This document shows, piece by piece, positions 17,409 through 27,056 of a stretch of DNA of 64,000 bases; the first letter of the stretch is position 1, and every line of letters begins with the position of its first letter. This DNA is from Thioclava indica. Its GTDB lineage: Bacteria > Pseudomonadota > Alphaproteobacteria > Rhodobacterales > Rhodobacteraceae. The DNA lies in contig NZ_AUNB01000010.1 of assembly GCF_000714545.1 (NCBI RefSeq), positions 1 to 64,000 of the forward strand. Reading direction: 5' to 3'. The translations under genes and the position numbers were made by a program. Below the pieces are notes generated by a model that saw only the letters and a program-made list of their open reading frames with translations, was not told where the DNA came from and searched no databases.

Positions 17409-19220
17409 ATGGGCTGGCTGGCGCACCCTCGCGGTGCCGTGCTGATCGCCCTGCGCATTCTTGCGGTGGGGCTATCGGCGATGGCGGGCTTTGGGGCTTT
17501 TGTTCTGTTCTTGCAATTCGGTCAGGCCGATGGCTTGCAGACCCTTGATGTCGTGCGCGCCGTTCTGATCCTGATTTCGACGCTCTGGCTTGCCTGGGGC
17601 GCGGTGCAGGCGTTGATCGGCCTGACAACGCTCCCGCGTGCGCCGCGTTTCGACGCAAGCGCGCCGATCAAAGGTGCAACCGTGGTGTTGGTGCCGGTCT
17701 ATAACGAAGACCCGGTGTCGACGTTTTCGCGTGTGGCGGCAATGGATGCCTCGCTGGCGGCCACGGGCGAGAAGGCCAACATCCACTTCGCGATCCTGTC
17801 AGACACGCGCAATGAAGACATCGCCGCGCGCGAGGCGTTGGTTTTCGCGCATCTCATCGAAGAGCGCGACGGGATCGGGCGGTTCTTTTATCGCCGCCGG
17901 GTCAATAATATCGGCAAAAAGGCCGGCAATATCGAGGATTTCATGACGCGCTCAGGCGCGGCTTATGATTACGCGCTGATATTGGACGCCGACAGTCTGA
18001 TGGAAGGCGAGACGATCTTGCAGATGATCCGCCGGATTGAGGCCGAACCGACCCTTGGCCTGCTGCAAACCCTGCCCCGCGTGATCCGTGCGCGCTCGCG
18101 CTTTGCCCGCGCGATGCAGTTCTCGGCCAGTTTCTTCTCGCCGGTTTTCGCACGTGGTCTGGCGATGCTTCAGGGTCGCACCGGGCCGTTCTGGGGCCAT
18201 AATGCCATCGTGCGCACCCACGCGTTCGCAGAATCCTGCGGCCTGCCCGCGCTGCGTGGCACCCCGCCTTTTGGTGGCCATGTCATGAGCCACGATTACG
18301 TTGAGGCGGCTTTGCTGGCGCGCAAGGGGTGGCTGGTGCGGCTGGATGATGACCTTGAGGGCTCGTTCGAGGAAGGCCCGGAAAACATCGTAGATCATGC
18401 CAAACGCGACCGTCGCTGGTGTCAGGGCAACCTGCAACATGCCCGTATCATCGGCGCGCCGGGGCTGCGTGGTTGGTCGCGGTTTGTCTTTGCGCAAGGT
18501 ATCATGGCCTATATCGCGCCGCTGTTCTGGCTGGGCTTTCTCGCGGCTTCGATTGCGGCGCCGCTGTTCGTGCCGCCACCGGATTACTTCCCCGAACCCT
18601 ATTGGCCCTTCCCCTATTTCCCGCCCTCCGAGGCGTCCAAGGCGATCGGTCTGGCGATTGGCGTGTTCGGCCTGCTGCTGGTGCCCAAACTGTTGATCGC
18701 TGCGCGCGCGGCGCTGCTGGGTCATGCCCGCGATTTCGGAGGGTCTGCGGTAGCGTTTTCCTCGACGGTTGCCGAGCTGGCGTTTTCCTCGCTGACCGCG
18801 CCGGTGCTGCTGGCCTATGCGACGCGCTCGGTGTTTCAGGTGGTGTTGGGGCGCGATGGCGGCTGGCCGACGAACAATCGCGGCGATGGCCGTCTTAGCC
18901 TGATCGAGGGTTTTATTGCCTCGTGGTGGATCGTCTTTATCGGCGCGGGCGGACTTGTGCTGACCTATTTCCTCGCGCCGGGTCTGCTGTTCTGGTTGCT
19001 GCCCGTGGGGCTGCCGATGCTGGCCGCGCCGTGGCTGATTTCATGGTCGTCAAAGCCTGCGCATTCCAACCTGATGCGCGTGCCGTCCGAGACCACCCTA
19101 CCCCCCGTCGTGGCGCTGCACGACCGTATCCTGACCCGCTGGGACAACGCCTTCCCGGCCCCCGATGACGCCCGCGTCGAGCTCTCCTCGGCCTCGGGCC
19201 GGAGCCCCGCCCATGCGTGA
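17409..19220 (+). CDS. opgH: Glucan glucosyltransferase OpgH
   Basis: An inner-membrane family 2 glycosyltransferase that polymerises UDP-glucose into the glucan backbone. The catalytic motifs are visible in order: VPVYNEDP, the DADS metal site (LILDADSLMEG), the acceptor-site DDDLEGSFEE and the RDRRWCQGN motif. Two helices precede and at least five follow the catalytic domain. ATG at 17409 gives 603 residues; a TTG at 17367 overlapping opgI is possible but unnecessary. The protein is shorter at the N-terminus than enterobacterial MdoH, consistent with opgI carrying that part. Confidence 0.92.
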   Translation: MGWLAHPRGAVLIALRILAVGLSAMAGFGAFVLFLQFGQADGLQTLDVVRAVLILISTLWLAWGAVQALIGLTTLPRAPRFDASAPIKGATVVLVPVYNEDPVSTFSRVAAMDASLAATGEKANIHFAILSDTRNEDIAAREALVFAHLIEERDGIGRFFYRRRVNNIGKKAGNIEDFMTRSGAAYDYALILDADSLMEGETILQMIRRIEAEPTLGLLQTLPRVIRARSRFARAMQFSASFFSPVFARGLAMLQGRTGPFWGHNAIVRTHAFAESCGLPALRGTPPFGGHVMSHDYVEAALLARKGWLVRLDDDLEGSFEEGPENIVDHAKRDRRWCQGNLQHARIIGAPGLRGWSRFVFAQGIMAYIAPLFWLGFLAASIAAPLFVPPPDYFPEPYWPFPYFPPSEASKAIGLAIGVFGLLLVPKLLIAARAALLGHARDFGGSAVAFSSTVAELAFSSLTAPVLLAYATRSVFQVVLGRDGGWPTNNRGDGRLSLIEGFIASWWIVFIGAGGLVLTYFLAPGLLFWLLPVGLPMLAAPWLISWSSKPAHSNLMRVPSETTLPPVVALHDRILTRWDNAFPAPDDARVELSSASGRSPAHA

Positions 19221-20445
19221 TATCGTAGCCCCTCAACCCGGTGCCGTGAAATCAGTGCGCGATCTGCGGATCGACCTGTTTCGCGGGCTGGCCTTGGTGA
19301 TGATCTTTGCCGATCATATTCCGGGCAACTTTTATGAGCATCTGACCACCCGCAATCTGGGCTTTTCCGATGCGGCGGAGGGGTTTGTCTTTATGTCAGG
19401 CATCGCCGCCGCGCTGGCCTATGGTCCGGCGCTGGCGCGCGGGCTGAACTGGGAGGGCACCTCGCGGCTGTGGGGACGCGCATGGCTGCTGTATCTGGTG
19501 CATATGATGACCGCGATCTGGGCGATTGCGATTGTCTCGGCGGCGGTGCAGTTCTGGGGCGCAGATGCGATGCTAACCAAGAACGCGTTCAAGACCTTTA
19601 CCACCGATCCGTTCGGATTTCTGATTGGCATTGCAAGCCTTGGGCATCAGCTTGGCTATGTGAACATTCTGCCGATGTATATGGTGCTGTTGCTGATGGC
19701 GCCGGGATTGATCCGGCTGGGTCAGCGCGCGCCGTTGGGTCTGCTTGCGACCTCGGTCGGGCTTTGGGCTGTGGCGGGGTTGTTCCGTATCAACCTGCCG
19801 AATTATCCGATGCCCGGCGGGTGGTTCTTCAACCCCTTCGCGTGGCAATTGGTGTTTACCTTCGGGTTGCTGACCGGGCTGGCGCTGCGCCAAGGACGGC
19901 GGCTGGTGCCTGTGCGTGGCTGGCTGGTCGTGCTGGCGGCAGGCTGGTTGGTGCTGACCGCTATTTGGGTCAATTCCGACTGGATGCTGAAGAATTTCGG
20001 GCATGGCACTTGGCAGTTGCGTCAATGGGGCGTGCCGTTCTTTGTCGCCGGATTTGACAAGACATTTGAATCGCTGCCGCGCCTTTTGCACCTGTTGTCG
20101 CTGGCCTATATCTTGTCGCTCCCCGGCCTCATCCCGCGTATCGCCGCGACGCGTGCGCTGGAACCGCTGCGGATGCTAGGTCGCCATTCGCTGCCGGTGT
20201 TTGCAACCGGCACCGTGCTGGCGATTGCCGGACAGGCGGTGAAAACGATCCATCCCGGTGGCTTCGCGCAAGACAGCGCGCTGATCTTTGGCGGGCTGGC
20301 TATACAATTCGCGCTGGCCTATCTGCGCGACCGCTATGGTCCCAAGGCGCTGCGGGCGGCGAAACATAAGGCCGAGGCATCCCACGCCAATGCCACGCCC
20401 GCCCCCGCAGCATCGCCGCAAATGCTAATCCGCGCCGCCGAATAG
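19213..20445 (+). CDS. opgC: Glucan succinyltransferase OpgC
   Basis: A 410-residue protein with about ten membrane segments belonging to the OpgC acyltransferase family, which adds succinyl groups to periplasmic glucans. Family features are RDLRIDLFRGLALVMIFADHIPGNF at the start (helix with conserved R, D and H) and GFSDAAEGFVFMSG. The ATG at 19213 overlaps the last codons of opgH, as in the known opgGIH-opgC transcription unit. The tail is alanine/proline-rich and cytoplasmic. Confidence 0.9.
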   Translation: MRDIVAPQPGAVKSVRDLRIDLFRGLALVMIFADHIPGNFYEHLTTRNLGFSDAAEGFVFMSGIAAALAYGPALARGLNWEGTSRLWGRAWLLYLVHMMTAIWAIAIVSAAVQFWGADAMLTKNAFKTFTTDPFGFLIGIASLGHQLGYVNILPMYMVLLLMAPGLIRLGQRAPLGLLATSVGLWAVAGLFRINLPNYPMPGGWFFNPFAWQLVFTFGLLTGLALRQGRRLVPVRGWLVVLAAGWLVLTAIWVNSDWMLKNFGHGTWQLRQWGVPFFVAGFDKTFESLPRLLHLLSLAYILSLPGLIPRIAATRALEPLRMLGRHSLPVFATGTVLAIAGQAVKTIHPGGFAQDSALIFGGLAIQFALAYLRDRYGPKALRAAKHKAEASHANATPAPAASPQMLIRAAE

Positions 20446-20452
20446 GCGCGGT

Positions 20453-21349
20453 TCAATCCGAGATCAAACCCTCGGATTTCAGCGCCTGTTCCTTGATCGC
20501 CTTGACGGCGGCCTGAACCTTGGGCGTGCGGTGCAAATCGACATGGGTGACGAGCCAGATGTTGGAATCCCATGTGTCATAGGGCTTCACGACCTCTTCC
20601 AGTTTGGGGTCGGCGCGTCCCATCGGCACGGTCAAAAAGCCCATACCCAAGCCCTGCTTGATCGCATCGACCTGCGCCTCGTGCTCATTGGCGCGAAACA
20701 CGACATTCGCGTCGGGCACGTTTTCCGAGATCCAGCGGAAAAACGGGGCGCGGCTGTCGCGATTGTCGGTCGAGACAAAGCGGTGCTTGGCCATGTCTTC
20801 CTTGGAGCGTGGAATCCCATAGCGTTCGATATAGGCATGGCTCGCGAACAGCGTGCTCTGCATCCGCCCCAGTGATTGCACCACATTGTCAGGCTCGGTC
20901 GGGCGATTGCCCGCGCGGATCGCGACATGGGCCTCGCCATATTCCAGCCGGAACACGCGCAGATCGGTCAGATAGCGCAGCCGCAATTCAGGGTAATCCG
21001 TCAGCAACTTGTCCATCGCAGGCAGCACCAGAACCGAAGCCGGAGTAATCGAGGTCACGATCAATTCGCCCGACACCTCTTCGCCCGCACCGGCAAGACG
21101 CGCCGCGAGTTGGCTGAACTGATCTTCGGTCGCCTGCCCCACCGACAACAGTTGCTGCCCCGCCTCGGTCGGGGTGTAGCCGCGCGGGTGGCGTTGGAAC
21201 AGCTTGGTGCCCAGCTTGTCCTCCAGCGCATCGACATGGCGGATCACCGTCGCATGATGCACGCCCAGCACCTCGGCCGCGCCCGAAACGGTGCCCACGC
21301 GGGCCACCTGAAACGCGGTGCGAATTTCGTCCCAGCTATCTAAACCCAT
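20453..21349 (-). CDS. LysR-family transcriptional regulator
   Basis: A 298-residue regulator with an N-terminal winged helix-turn-helix (RTAFQVARVGTVSGAAEVLGVHHATVIRHVDALE) and a type 2 periplasmic-binding-like effector domain. The start at 21349 follows AGGTGG on the minus strand; an ATG seven codons upstream (21370) lacks a good site. It converges on opgC with an eight-base gap and diverges from ffh. The effector and target genes cannot be inferred from the neighbours. Confidence 0.88.
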   Translation of the reverse strand: MGLDSWDEIRTAFQVARVGTVSGAAEVLGVHHATVIRHVDALEDKLGTKLFQRHPRGYTPTEAGQQLLSVGQATEDQFSQLAARLAGAGEEVSGELIVTSITPASVLVLPAMDKLLTDYPELRLRYLTDLRVFRLEYGEAHVAIRAGNRPTEPDNVVQSLGRMQSTLFASHAYIERYGIPRSKEDMAKHRFVSTDNRDSRAPFFRWISENVPDANVVFRANEHEAQVDAIKQGLGMGFLTVPMGRADPKLEEVVKPYDTWDSNIWLVTHVDLHRTPKVQAAVKAIKEQALKSEGLISD

Positions 21350-21568
21350 CTTGCGCGCCCACCTGTGCATCCACGAACGTATCCCGGACAGTCATGCAAG
21401 TTGCGTTCTTTTGTGCAAGAGCGATTCCGCCCCGACAGCATCAAATTCCGCAACCTTCTTGTGAAATAGAGCCATAGCCCGCTGCTGTGGGAAAACCTGC
21501 TTGCGTGCTTCACGTCTCGCCCCGTAGTTGACTCTGCGTGGCCTTTGTCCTATCCACGCCCAGATTCC

Positions 21569-21641
21569 CCGGAGGACTATTCCCTCCGGTCCCGGCATTC
21601 GGTCGGGATCGCCACCAGTCAGCGCGTTGCGCCCACTGGTG
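21569..21641 (+). promoter_or_regulatory. Three consecutive hairpins in the ffh leader
   Basis: The 330 bases between the LysR gene and ffh hold no gene. Within them lie CCGGAGG/CCTCCGG (21569-21589), CCCG/CGGG (21591-21607) and CACCAGT/ACTGGTG (21613-21641), the last enclosing GCGC/GCGC. Side by side they suggest a structured 5' untranslated region ending about 40 bases before the ffh start. They do not resemble SRP RNA and I cannot assign a known riboswitch class. Confidence 0.4.
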
Positions 21642-21679
21642 TGATTGTCGTTTGTCTGGCCCTGTTTATGGAGGTGCCC

Positions 21680-23176
21680 ATGTTTGAAAGTCTATCAGAA
21701 CGCCTTGGTGGCGTATTCGACCGGCTCACCAAACAAGGTGCGCTGTCCGCAGATGACGTGAAAACCGCGCTGCGCGAAGTGCGCACGGCATTGCTTGAGG
21801 CTGACGTCTCGCTGCCCGTTGCGCGCCAGTTTGTGAAATCGGTTGAAGGCAAGGCGACCGGCGCGTCGGTCACCAAATCGGTGACGCCCGGCCAGCAGGT
21901 CGTCAAGATCGTGCATGACGAGCTGATCGCAATGCTCTCGGGCGACGGCCCCGCTGATGCGCTGAAGATCGACAACCCGCCTGCGCCGATCCTGATGGTC
22001 GGCCTGCAAGGCTCGGGGAAAACCACGACCACCGCGAAACTCGCCAAACGGCTGAAGGATCGTGAAGGCAAGCGGGTGCTGATGGCCTCGCTCGACACCA
22101 ACCGCCCCGCCGCAATGGAGCAGCTCGCGATCCTTGGCACGCAGATCGGCGTGGATACGCTGCCGATCATCAAGGGCGAGACCGCCGTGCAAATCGCCAA
22201 GCGCGCCAAGCAACAGGCGATGCTGGGTGGGTATGACGTTTACATGCTCGACACCGCCGGGCGCCTGCATATCGACGAAGTCCTGATGGACGAGGTGCAG
22301 GCGGTTCGTGACGTGGCGAACCCGCGCGAAACCCTGCTGGTCGTCGATGGTCTGACCGGTCAGGACGCGGTGAATGTCGCGACCGAGTTTGACGAGAAAG
22401 TCGGCGTTTCGGGCGTCGTGCTGACGCGGATGGATGGCGACGGACGCGGCGGTGCGGCGCTGTCGATGCGCGCCGTCACGGGCAAACCGATCCGCTTTGT
22501 CGGTCTTGGCGAAAAGATGGACGCGCTTGAGACCTTTGAGGCCGAGCGTGTCGCGGGCCGCATCCTTGGTATGGGCGATATCGTCGCGCTGGTCGAGCGC
22601 GCGCAGGAAACGCTGGAACAGGAACAAGCCGAGCGCATGGCCAAGCGCTTTCAAAAGGGCCTGTTCAACATGAACGACATGAAGGGCCAACTGGATCAGA
22701 TGCTCAAGATGGGCGGGATGCAGGGCGTGATGGGCATGATGCCGGGCATGGCGAAATACGCCAAACAAGCCGAGGACGCGGGGCTAAACGACAAGACGAT
22801 CACCCACCAGATCGCGCTGATCAACTCGATGACCAAGAAAGAGCGCGCCAATCCGCAAATCCTGCAAGCGAGCCGCAAAAAGCGGATTGCGGCAGGCTCG
22901 GGCTTGGAAGTGTCTGACCTGAACAAGCTGCTCAAGATGCACCGCCAGATGTCGGACCAGATGAAAAAGCTGTCCAAGATGGGCAAGGGCGGGATGCTCA
23001 AGCAGGCGATGAAGATGATGGGCGGCAAGGGCGGCACGCCCGATCTGGCCAATATGGACCCCGCCGAACTGGAAGCCGCAGCCAAAGCGATGGGTGGCAA
23101 ACTGCCCAAAGGCGGGCTTGGCGGTTTGGGCGGCGCGTTGCCGCCGGGCCTGTCGGGCTTTGGAAAGAAGAACTGA
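21680..23176 (+). CDS. ffh: Signal recognition particle protein Ffh
   Basis: A 498-residue SRP54 GTPase that, with 4.5S RNA, delivers nascent membrane proteins to FtsY. The N domain starts MFESLSERLGGVFDRL, the G domain has GLQGSGKTTTTAKLAK, DTAGRLHIDE and TRMDGDGRGGAALS, and the methionine-rich M domain begins near residue 310 (MKGQLDQMLKMGGMQGVMGMM). The ATG at 21680 is preceded by GGAGGTG, deciding the start against longer frames. The chorismate mutase gene follows after four bases. Confidence 0.97.
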   Translation: MFESLSERLGGVFDRLTKQGALSADDVKTALREVRTALLEADVSLPVARQFVKSVEGKATGASVTKSVTPGQQVVKIVHDELIAMLSGDGPADALKIDNPPAPILMVGLQGSGKTTTTAKLAKRLKDREGKRVLMASLDTNRPAAMEQLAILGTQIGVDTLPIIKGETAVQIAKRAKQQAMLGGYDVYMLDTAGRLHIDEVLMDEVQAVRDVANPRETLLVVDGLTGQDAVNVATEFDEKVGVSGVVLTRMDGDGRGGAALSMRAVTGKPIRFVGLGEKMDALETFEAERVAGRILGMGDIVALVERAQETLEQEQAERMAKRFQKGLFNMNDMKGQLDQMLKMGGMQGVMGMMPGMAKYAKQAEDAGLNDKTITHQIALINSMTKKERANPQILQASRKKRIAAGSGLEVSDLNKLLKMHRQMSDQMKKLSKMGKGGMLKQAMKMMGGKGGTPDLANMDPAELEAAAKAMGGKLPKGGLGGLGGALPPGLSGFGKKN

Positions 23177-23180
23177 GCCG

Positions 23181-23477
23181 ATGAGCGATCCCACCACCCG
23201 CGCCGCCGATCTGCTGGCCGAACATCGCGACAGCATCGACCGGCTGGATGCCGTGCTGATCTACACTTTGGCCGAGCGGTTCGCGCAGACCAAAGCTGTG
23301 GGCAAACTCAAGGCCGAACATGCGCTGCCCCCGTCCGATCCCGCGCGCGAAGCCACGCAAATCGCGCGACTTGAAACGCTGGCGCTTGAGTCCGGGCTTG
23401 ACCCGGAGTTCGCCAAGAAATTCCTGAATTTCGTGATCTCGGAAGTGATCCGGCACCACGAGAAACTACAGAAATAA
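23181..23477 (+). CDS. Chorismate mutase (AroQ class)
   Basis: A 98-residue, all-helical AroQ domain that converts chorismate to prephenate for phenylalanine and tyrosine synthesis. Typical residues are RDSIDRLDAVLIYTLAERFAQTKAVGKLKAE, with the arginine and lysine that hold the substrate, and IARLETLALESGLDPEFAKKF. Length equals a free-standing mutase. It sits between ffh and rpsP, an arrangement I recall from other Rhodobacteraceae. Confidence 0.9.
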   Translation: MSDPTTRAADLLAEHRDSIDRLDAVLIYTLAERFAQTKAVGKLKAEHALPPSDPAREATQIARLETLALESGLDPEFAKKFLNFVISEVIRHHEKLQK

Positions 23478-23534
23478 CACCAGAAATGACGGGCCAATTG
23501 AGCCCATCACCAGCCATCTAAAGGAGATAACGCA

Positions 23535-23909
23535 ATGGCTATGAAGATCCGTCTCGCCCGTGGGGGCTCCAAGAAGCGCCCGTTCTATTCGATCGTCGCT
23601 ACCGACTCGCGCATGCCGCGCGACGGTCGCTTCCTGGAAAAGCTGGGCACCTATAATCCGCTGCTCGCCAAGGACAGCGAAGAGCGCGTGAAAATGGACA
23701 TGGAACGCGTGAAATACTGGCTCGAAAAAGGCGCTCAGCCCACCGACCGTATCACGCGTTTCCTTGAAGCGGCTGGTGTCGTTGCCAAGACCGAGCGCAA
23801 GAACATGAAAAAAGCGGTTCCCGGCAAAAAAGCCACCGAGCGTGCCGAGCAGAAAGCTGCAAAAGAAGCCGAAGCCAATGCTCCGGCCGAAGAAGCCTCG
23901 GCAGAATAA
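23535..23909 (+). CDS. rpsP: 30S ribosomal protein bS16
   Basis: A 124-residue bS16 with the standard start [42 protein letters not shown] shortened here to its opening, and a lysine/alanine/glutamate tail typical of alphaproteobacteria. A strong AAGGAG ribosome binding site precedes the ATG. It opens the rpsP-rimM-trmD-rplS ribosome and tRNA modification cluster. Confidence 0.96.
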   Translation: MAMKIRLARGGSKKRPFYSIVATDSRMPRDGRFLEKLGTYNPLLAKDSEERVKMDMERVKYWLEKGAQPTDRITRFLEAAGVVAKTERKNMKKAVPGKKATERAEQKAAKEAEANAPAEEASAE

Positions 23910-23931
23910 GTCGCGATTTGCGATGGCTGGC

Positions 23932-23965
23932 GGGCCGGGCATAACGCCCGGCCCCTACCCGTTTT
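23932..23965 (+). terminator. GC-rich hairpin between rpsP and rimM
   Basis: GGGCCGGGC and GCCCGGCCC form a nine-base-pair stem with an ATAAC loop, followed after six bases by a T5 run. It probably attenuates transcription so that more bS16 than RimM is made. Confidence 0.6.
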
Positions 23966-23985
23966 TCGGCAGTTAGGAGCGCGTC

Positions 23986-24492
23986 ATGTCCAATTCCGAG
24001 CGTATCTGTGTGGGCGCCATCGCCGGCGCGTTCGGCGTGCAGGGCGAGGTTCGTATCAAAAGCTTTTGTGCCGAACCCGAAGATATCGCCGATTATGCCC
24101 CGCTTTATAGCGAAGACGGCACACAGACCTATGAGATAAAGCTCACCCGTCCGCTCAAGAACGGGCTGGGCGCGCGCATCGAAAACGTCGCGACCAAGGA
24201 ACAAGCCGATGCGCTGCGCGGCACCACGCTTTGGACCGATCGCGCGCAACTGCCTTCGCTGCCTGATGACGAGTTCTACCACGCTGATCTGATCGGGCTT
24301 GAGGTCGTTGATACGGGCGGTGCGAAAGTCGGCAAGGTGCATGCGGTGCACAATCATGGCGCGGGCGATATTCTGGAAATCAACGCGCCGGGACGCAAAA
24401 CCGCGCTGCTGCTGCCGTTCACCAAAGCCCATGTGCCCACAGTCGACCTGGCCGCCGCGCGCATCGTGATCGACCCGCCCGAGGATCTGTAA
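23986..24492 (+). CDS. rimM: Ribosome maturation factor RimM
   Basis: A 168-residue 16S rRNA maturation factor that binds uS19. The N-terminal RimM domain shows [20 protein letters not shown] and the C-terminal PRC-barrel has [25 protein letters not shown] at 23986 follows TTAGGAG. A sulfotransferase-like gene begins three bases after its stop. Confidence 0.95.
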   Translation: MSNSERICVGAIAGAFGVQGEVRIKSFCAEPEDIADYAPLYSEDGTQTYEIKLTRPLKNGLGARIENVATKEQADALRGTTLWTDRAQLPSLPDDEFYHADLIGLEVVDTGGAKVGKVHAVHNHGAGDILEINAPGRKTALLLPFTKAHVPTVDLAAARIVIDPPEDL

Positions 24493-24495
24493 CCG

Positions 24496-25317
24496 ATGCG
24501 CGTGATCGTTCATGCCGGTTTTCACAAGACCGGCAGTTCGACCATTCAAGCGATCTTGCGCGAGGCGCGCGACAGGCTTCCCGATTGGGTTTTCGGGCTG
24601 CGCTATGACATTGCGGGGATTTCGCGCGCGGCGCGCCATGTCTCGATCAATGGTGATCCGCTGGAGCTAGGCCTGTTCAAGGCGGCTCTGGCCGATTGGC
24701 TGGACGAGCAACGCCGTGACGCGCGTGGCATCGTCATCTCGAACGAGCGGATCATGGGCGCGATGCCCGGCGATCCGAACGTCACCAGTTACGCGGTCGC
24801 ACCGATCCTGCTGGGGGCGATGCGCGAGGTAATCCAGAAACAACTGGGGAAATCTGTCGACCTGCAGTTTTACCTAGCCACCCGCGATACCGCAGCGTGG
24901 ATCGACAGTCTGCATTGGCAACAGGTACGCACCAGCTCGCTGACTGAAACGCAAGCCGCCTTTCGTGCGCGCATTACACCACATTTCGATATTGATAGGG
25001 TGCTGGCCGAGACCCGCGCTGCGCTGGGGGACACGCCACTAACCGTGCGCGCCCTTGAAGACACGCGCAGATTGCCCGAAGGTCCGATTGCGCCGCTGCT
25101 GGATCTGATGGGCCTTGGCTCAGCAGATCGCGCGCAGATCAAGCCGGCTCAGCCGCAGAATGCGCGCCCCCGCGGGGTTGATTTGACCACTTTGGCCGAT
25201 GCCTTGGCAGCGATCAATGCGCAGGGTTTGTCGAGCGAAGCAACCGAGCAGGCCAAGCGCGAGCTGATGCGCGTAGCATGGCGTGAAGACGCAAAATTGA
25301 GGGCTAAGAATGACTGA
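24496..25317 (+). CDS. Sulfotransferase-like P-loop protein
   Basis: A 273-residue protein starting [20 protein letters not shown], the phosphosulfate-binding loop pattern (HKTGSST) of sulfotransferase-family proteins. The [19 protein letters not shown] stretch resembles the second conserved region (R-D-x-x-x-W-x-x-S). No signal peptide or membrane helix is seen. It is wedged between rimM and trmD, starts three bases after rimM and overlaps trmD by eight bases, so it is expressed with the ribosomal cluster. Substrate unknown; other P-loop activities are possible. Confidence 0.7.
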   Translation: MRVIVHAGFHKTGSSTIQAILREARDRLPDWVFGLRYDIAGISRAARHVSINGDPLELGLFKAALADWLDEQRRDARGIVISNERIMGAMPGDPNVTSYAVAPILLGAMREVIQKQLGKSVDLQFYLATRDTAAWIDSLHWQQVRTSSLTETQAAFRARITPHFDIDRVLAETRAALGDTPLTVRALEDTRRLPEGPIAPLLDLMGLGSADRAQIKPAQPQNARPRGVDLTTLADALAAINAQGLSSEATEQAKRELMRVAWREDAKLRAKND

Positions 25318-26146
25318 CACTCCCCCGATGGGTCGCAAATCGCATGGCCGTCTCAGCATCTCTGCCAGCCGTCAGCCGCGCTCGTTGATGGATGAGCCGC
25401 CGCACATCAAGGGCGCGTGGACCGCGAAGATCGTGACGCTGTTCCCCGATGCGTTTCCCGGCACGCTGGGGCTTAGCCTGCTTGGCAAGGCGCGGGAATT
25501 GGGGCTTTGGGCGCTGGAAACGATTGACCTGCGCCCGTTCGGGATCGGCAAGCATCACAATGTCGACGACACCCCTGCAGGGGGCGGCGCGGGCATGGTG
25601 CTACGCGCCGATGTGGTCGGTGCGGCGCTGGCTCAGGCGCGCATCGGAACGCCACAGGACCGCACGCTTTGGCCGGTGGTGTACCTGTCGCCGCGCGGTG
25701 CGCCGCTGACACAAGCGATGGCGCAACGCTATGCGCAGGCCGAGGGAATGACCTTGTTATGCGGGCGATTCGAGGGGGTGGACGAGCGCGTGCTCGAACA
25801 GTTCGGCATCGAAGAGGTCAGCATCGGGGATTTCGTGCTGACTGGCGGCGAGGTGGCCGCGCAAGTGCTGATCGACGCGACCGTGCGGCTGATCCCCGGC
25901 GTCTTGGGCAATGCCGAGTCTGCGGTAGAAGAGAGCCATTCCAATGGCTTGCTGGAACATCCACAATATACCAAACCCGCCGAGTGGGAGGGGTGCGCGA
26001 TTCCCGAGGTGTTGATGTCGGGCCATCATGGACGCATCGAAAAATGGCGTCACGAGATGTCAGAGGCGCTGACGCGCACCCGCCGCCCCGATCTTTGGGC
26101 GCAATACCTGCAAAAACAGGGAAAATCGGGTGATGGCGAGGCTTGA
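25310..26146 (+). CDS. trmD: tRNA (guanine-37-N1)-methyltransferase TrmD
   Basis: A 278-residue SPOUT methyltransferase that makes m1G37 and prevents frameshifting. The knot motifs are visible: [52 protein letters not shown] and [27 protein letters not shown] (first and last parts). The first 35 residues ([20 protein letters not shown]) are an extension before the usual start near [14 protein letters not shown] at 25310 follows GAGGG; internal starts are possible. Confidence 0.95.
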   Translation: MTDTPPMGRKSHGRLSISASRQPRSLMDEPPHIKGAWTAKIVTLFPDAFPGTLGLSLLGKARELGLWALETIDLRPFGIGKHHNVDDTPAGGGAGMVLRADVVGAALAQARIGTPQDRTLWPVVYLSPRGAPLTQAMAQRYAQAEGMTLLCGRFEGVDERVLEQFGIEEVSIGDFVLTGGEVAAQVLIDATVRLIPGVLGNAESAVEESHSNGLLEHPQYTKPAEWEGCAIPEVLMSGHHGRIEKWRHEMSEALTRTRRPDLWAQYLQKQGKSGDGEA

Positions 26147-26361
26147 TTTCATCGCGATTTGACCGTATCAGGCGCAGGTCTGAGCCGGAATCGGTCTTCG
26201 GACCTTTGGTCTATGGCGTGCGGACGCTTTCTTCCTCCGCGCAACCGTCGCAGATCAAAGCCTAAAGCGAAAGACGACCTGAACCCTCCCGGCGGGCATG
26301 ACCCTTGCGATCAAGGCACGCACCCGACGAAGACCCGGAGCTCTGAGGCGGCGACAAACCT

Positions 26362-26379
26362 TCACGGAAAAAACCGTGA
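26362..26379 (+). promoter_or_regulatory. Hairpin in the rplS leader
   Basis: TCACGG and CCGTGA pair around a loop of six A. It ends seven bases before the AAAGGA ribosome binding site of rplS, within a 252-base leader, and could influence initiation or mark an mRNA processing site. Confidence 0.35.
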
Positions 26380-26398
26380 GCATATGAAAGGACTTGCG

Positions 26399-26770
26399 AT
26401 GAACCTGATCGCGCAGATCGAGGCGGAACAAATCGCCGCACTCGAAAAGACTATCCCCGATTTCAAAGCCGGCGACACCGTTCGCGTGGGCTACAAAGTA
26501 ACCGAGGGCACCCGCTCGCGCGTTCAGATGTATGAAGGCGTCTGCATCGCGCGCAAAGGCGGCGCAACGCTGGCCGCTTCGTTCACCGTGCGCAAGATCT
26601 CGTTCGGCGAAGGCGTGGAGCGTGTGTTCCCGCTGTATTCGACCAACATCGATTCGATCGAAGTTGTCCGCCGTGGTCGCGTGCGTCGCGCCAAGCTGTA
26701 TTATCTGCGCACCCGTCGCGGTAAATCGGCTCGTATCGCCGAAGACACCAACTACAAAGCCAAAGCGTAA
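26399..26770 (+). CDS. rplS: 50S ribosomal protein bL19
   Basis: A 123-residue bL19, recognised by [35 protein letters not shown]-type core ([20 protein letters not shown]) and [21 protein letters not shown] at 26399 is chosen because AAAGGA lies seven bases upstream; the in-frame ATG at 26384 would bury that site. Confidence 0.96.
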   Translation: MNLIAQIEAEQIAALEKTIPDFKAGDTVRVGYKVTEGTRSRVQMYEGVCIARKGGATLAASFTVRKISFGEGVERVFPLYSTNIDSIEVVRRGRVRRAKLYYLRTRRGKSARIAEDTNYKAKA

Positions 26771-26781
26771 GGAGCGGGACT

Positions 26782-27003
26782 ATGAAAGCCGAAACCCATC
26801 CCGACTACCACATGATCACCGTCAAAATGACCGACGGGACCGAGTACCAGACGCGCACCACTTGGGGCGACGAAGGTGCGACCATGACGCTCGACATCGA
26901 CCCGACCTCGCATCCGGCGTGGAACGGCGGCAGCTCGCGCCTGATGGATACCGGCGGTCGTGTGTCGAAGTTCAAAAACAAATATGCTGGCCTCGGCTTC
27001 TGA
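26782..27003 (+). CDS. rpmE: 50S ribosomal protein bL31, cysteine-free type
   Basis: A 73-residue bL31 ([20 protein letters not shown], then THPAW-like SHPAWNGG and a [15 protein letters not shown] end). It contains no cysteine, so it is the zinc-independent form. It follows rplS after 11 bases with an AAGGAG site and is closed by a strong terminator. Confidence 0.95.
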   Translation: MKAETHPDYHMITVKMTDGTEYQTRTTWGDEGATMTLDIDPTSHPAWNGGSSRLMDTGGRVSKFKNKYAGLGF

Positions 27004-27028
27004 GCCTGAGCGCATGTTTCGCAGATCA

Positions 27029-27055
27029 AGGGCGTCCTTCGGGGCGCCCTTTTTC
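27029..27055 (+). terminator. Intrinsic terminator after rpmE
   Basis: AGGGCGTCC, a TTCG tetraloop and GGGCGCCCT form a nine-pair stem (one G-T) followed directly by TTTTT. It ends the rpsP-rpmE transcript. Confidence 0.9.
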
Positions 27056-27056
27056 G

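Noticed and set aside
21371-21679. ffh leader considered as the SRP RNA gene
   Set aside because: The conserved SRP core (GGAAG tetraloop region with the AGCAGC asymmetric loop) is absent.
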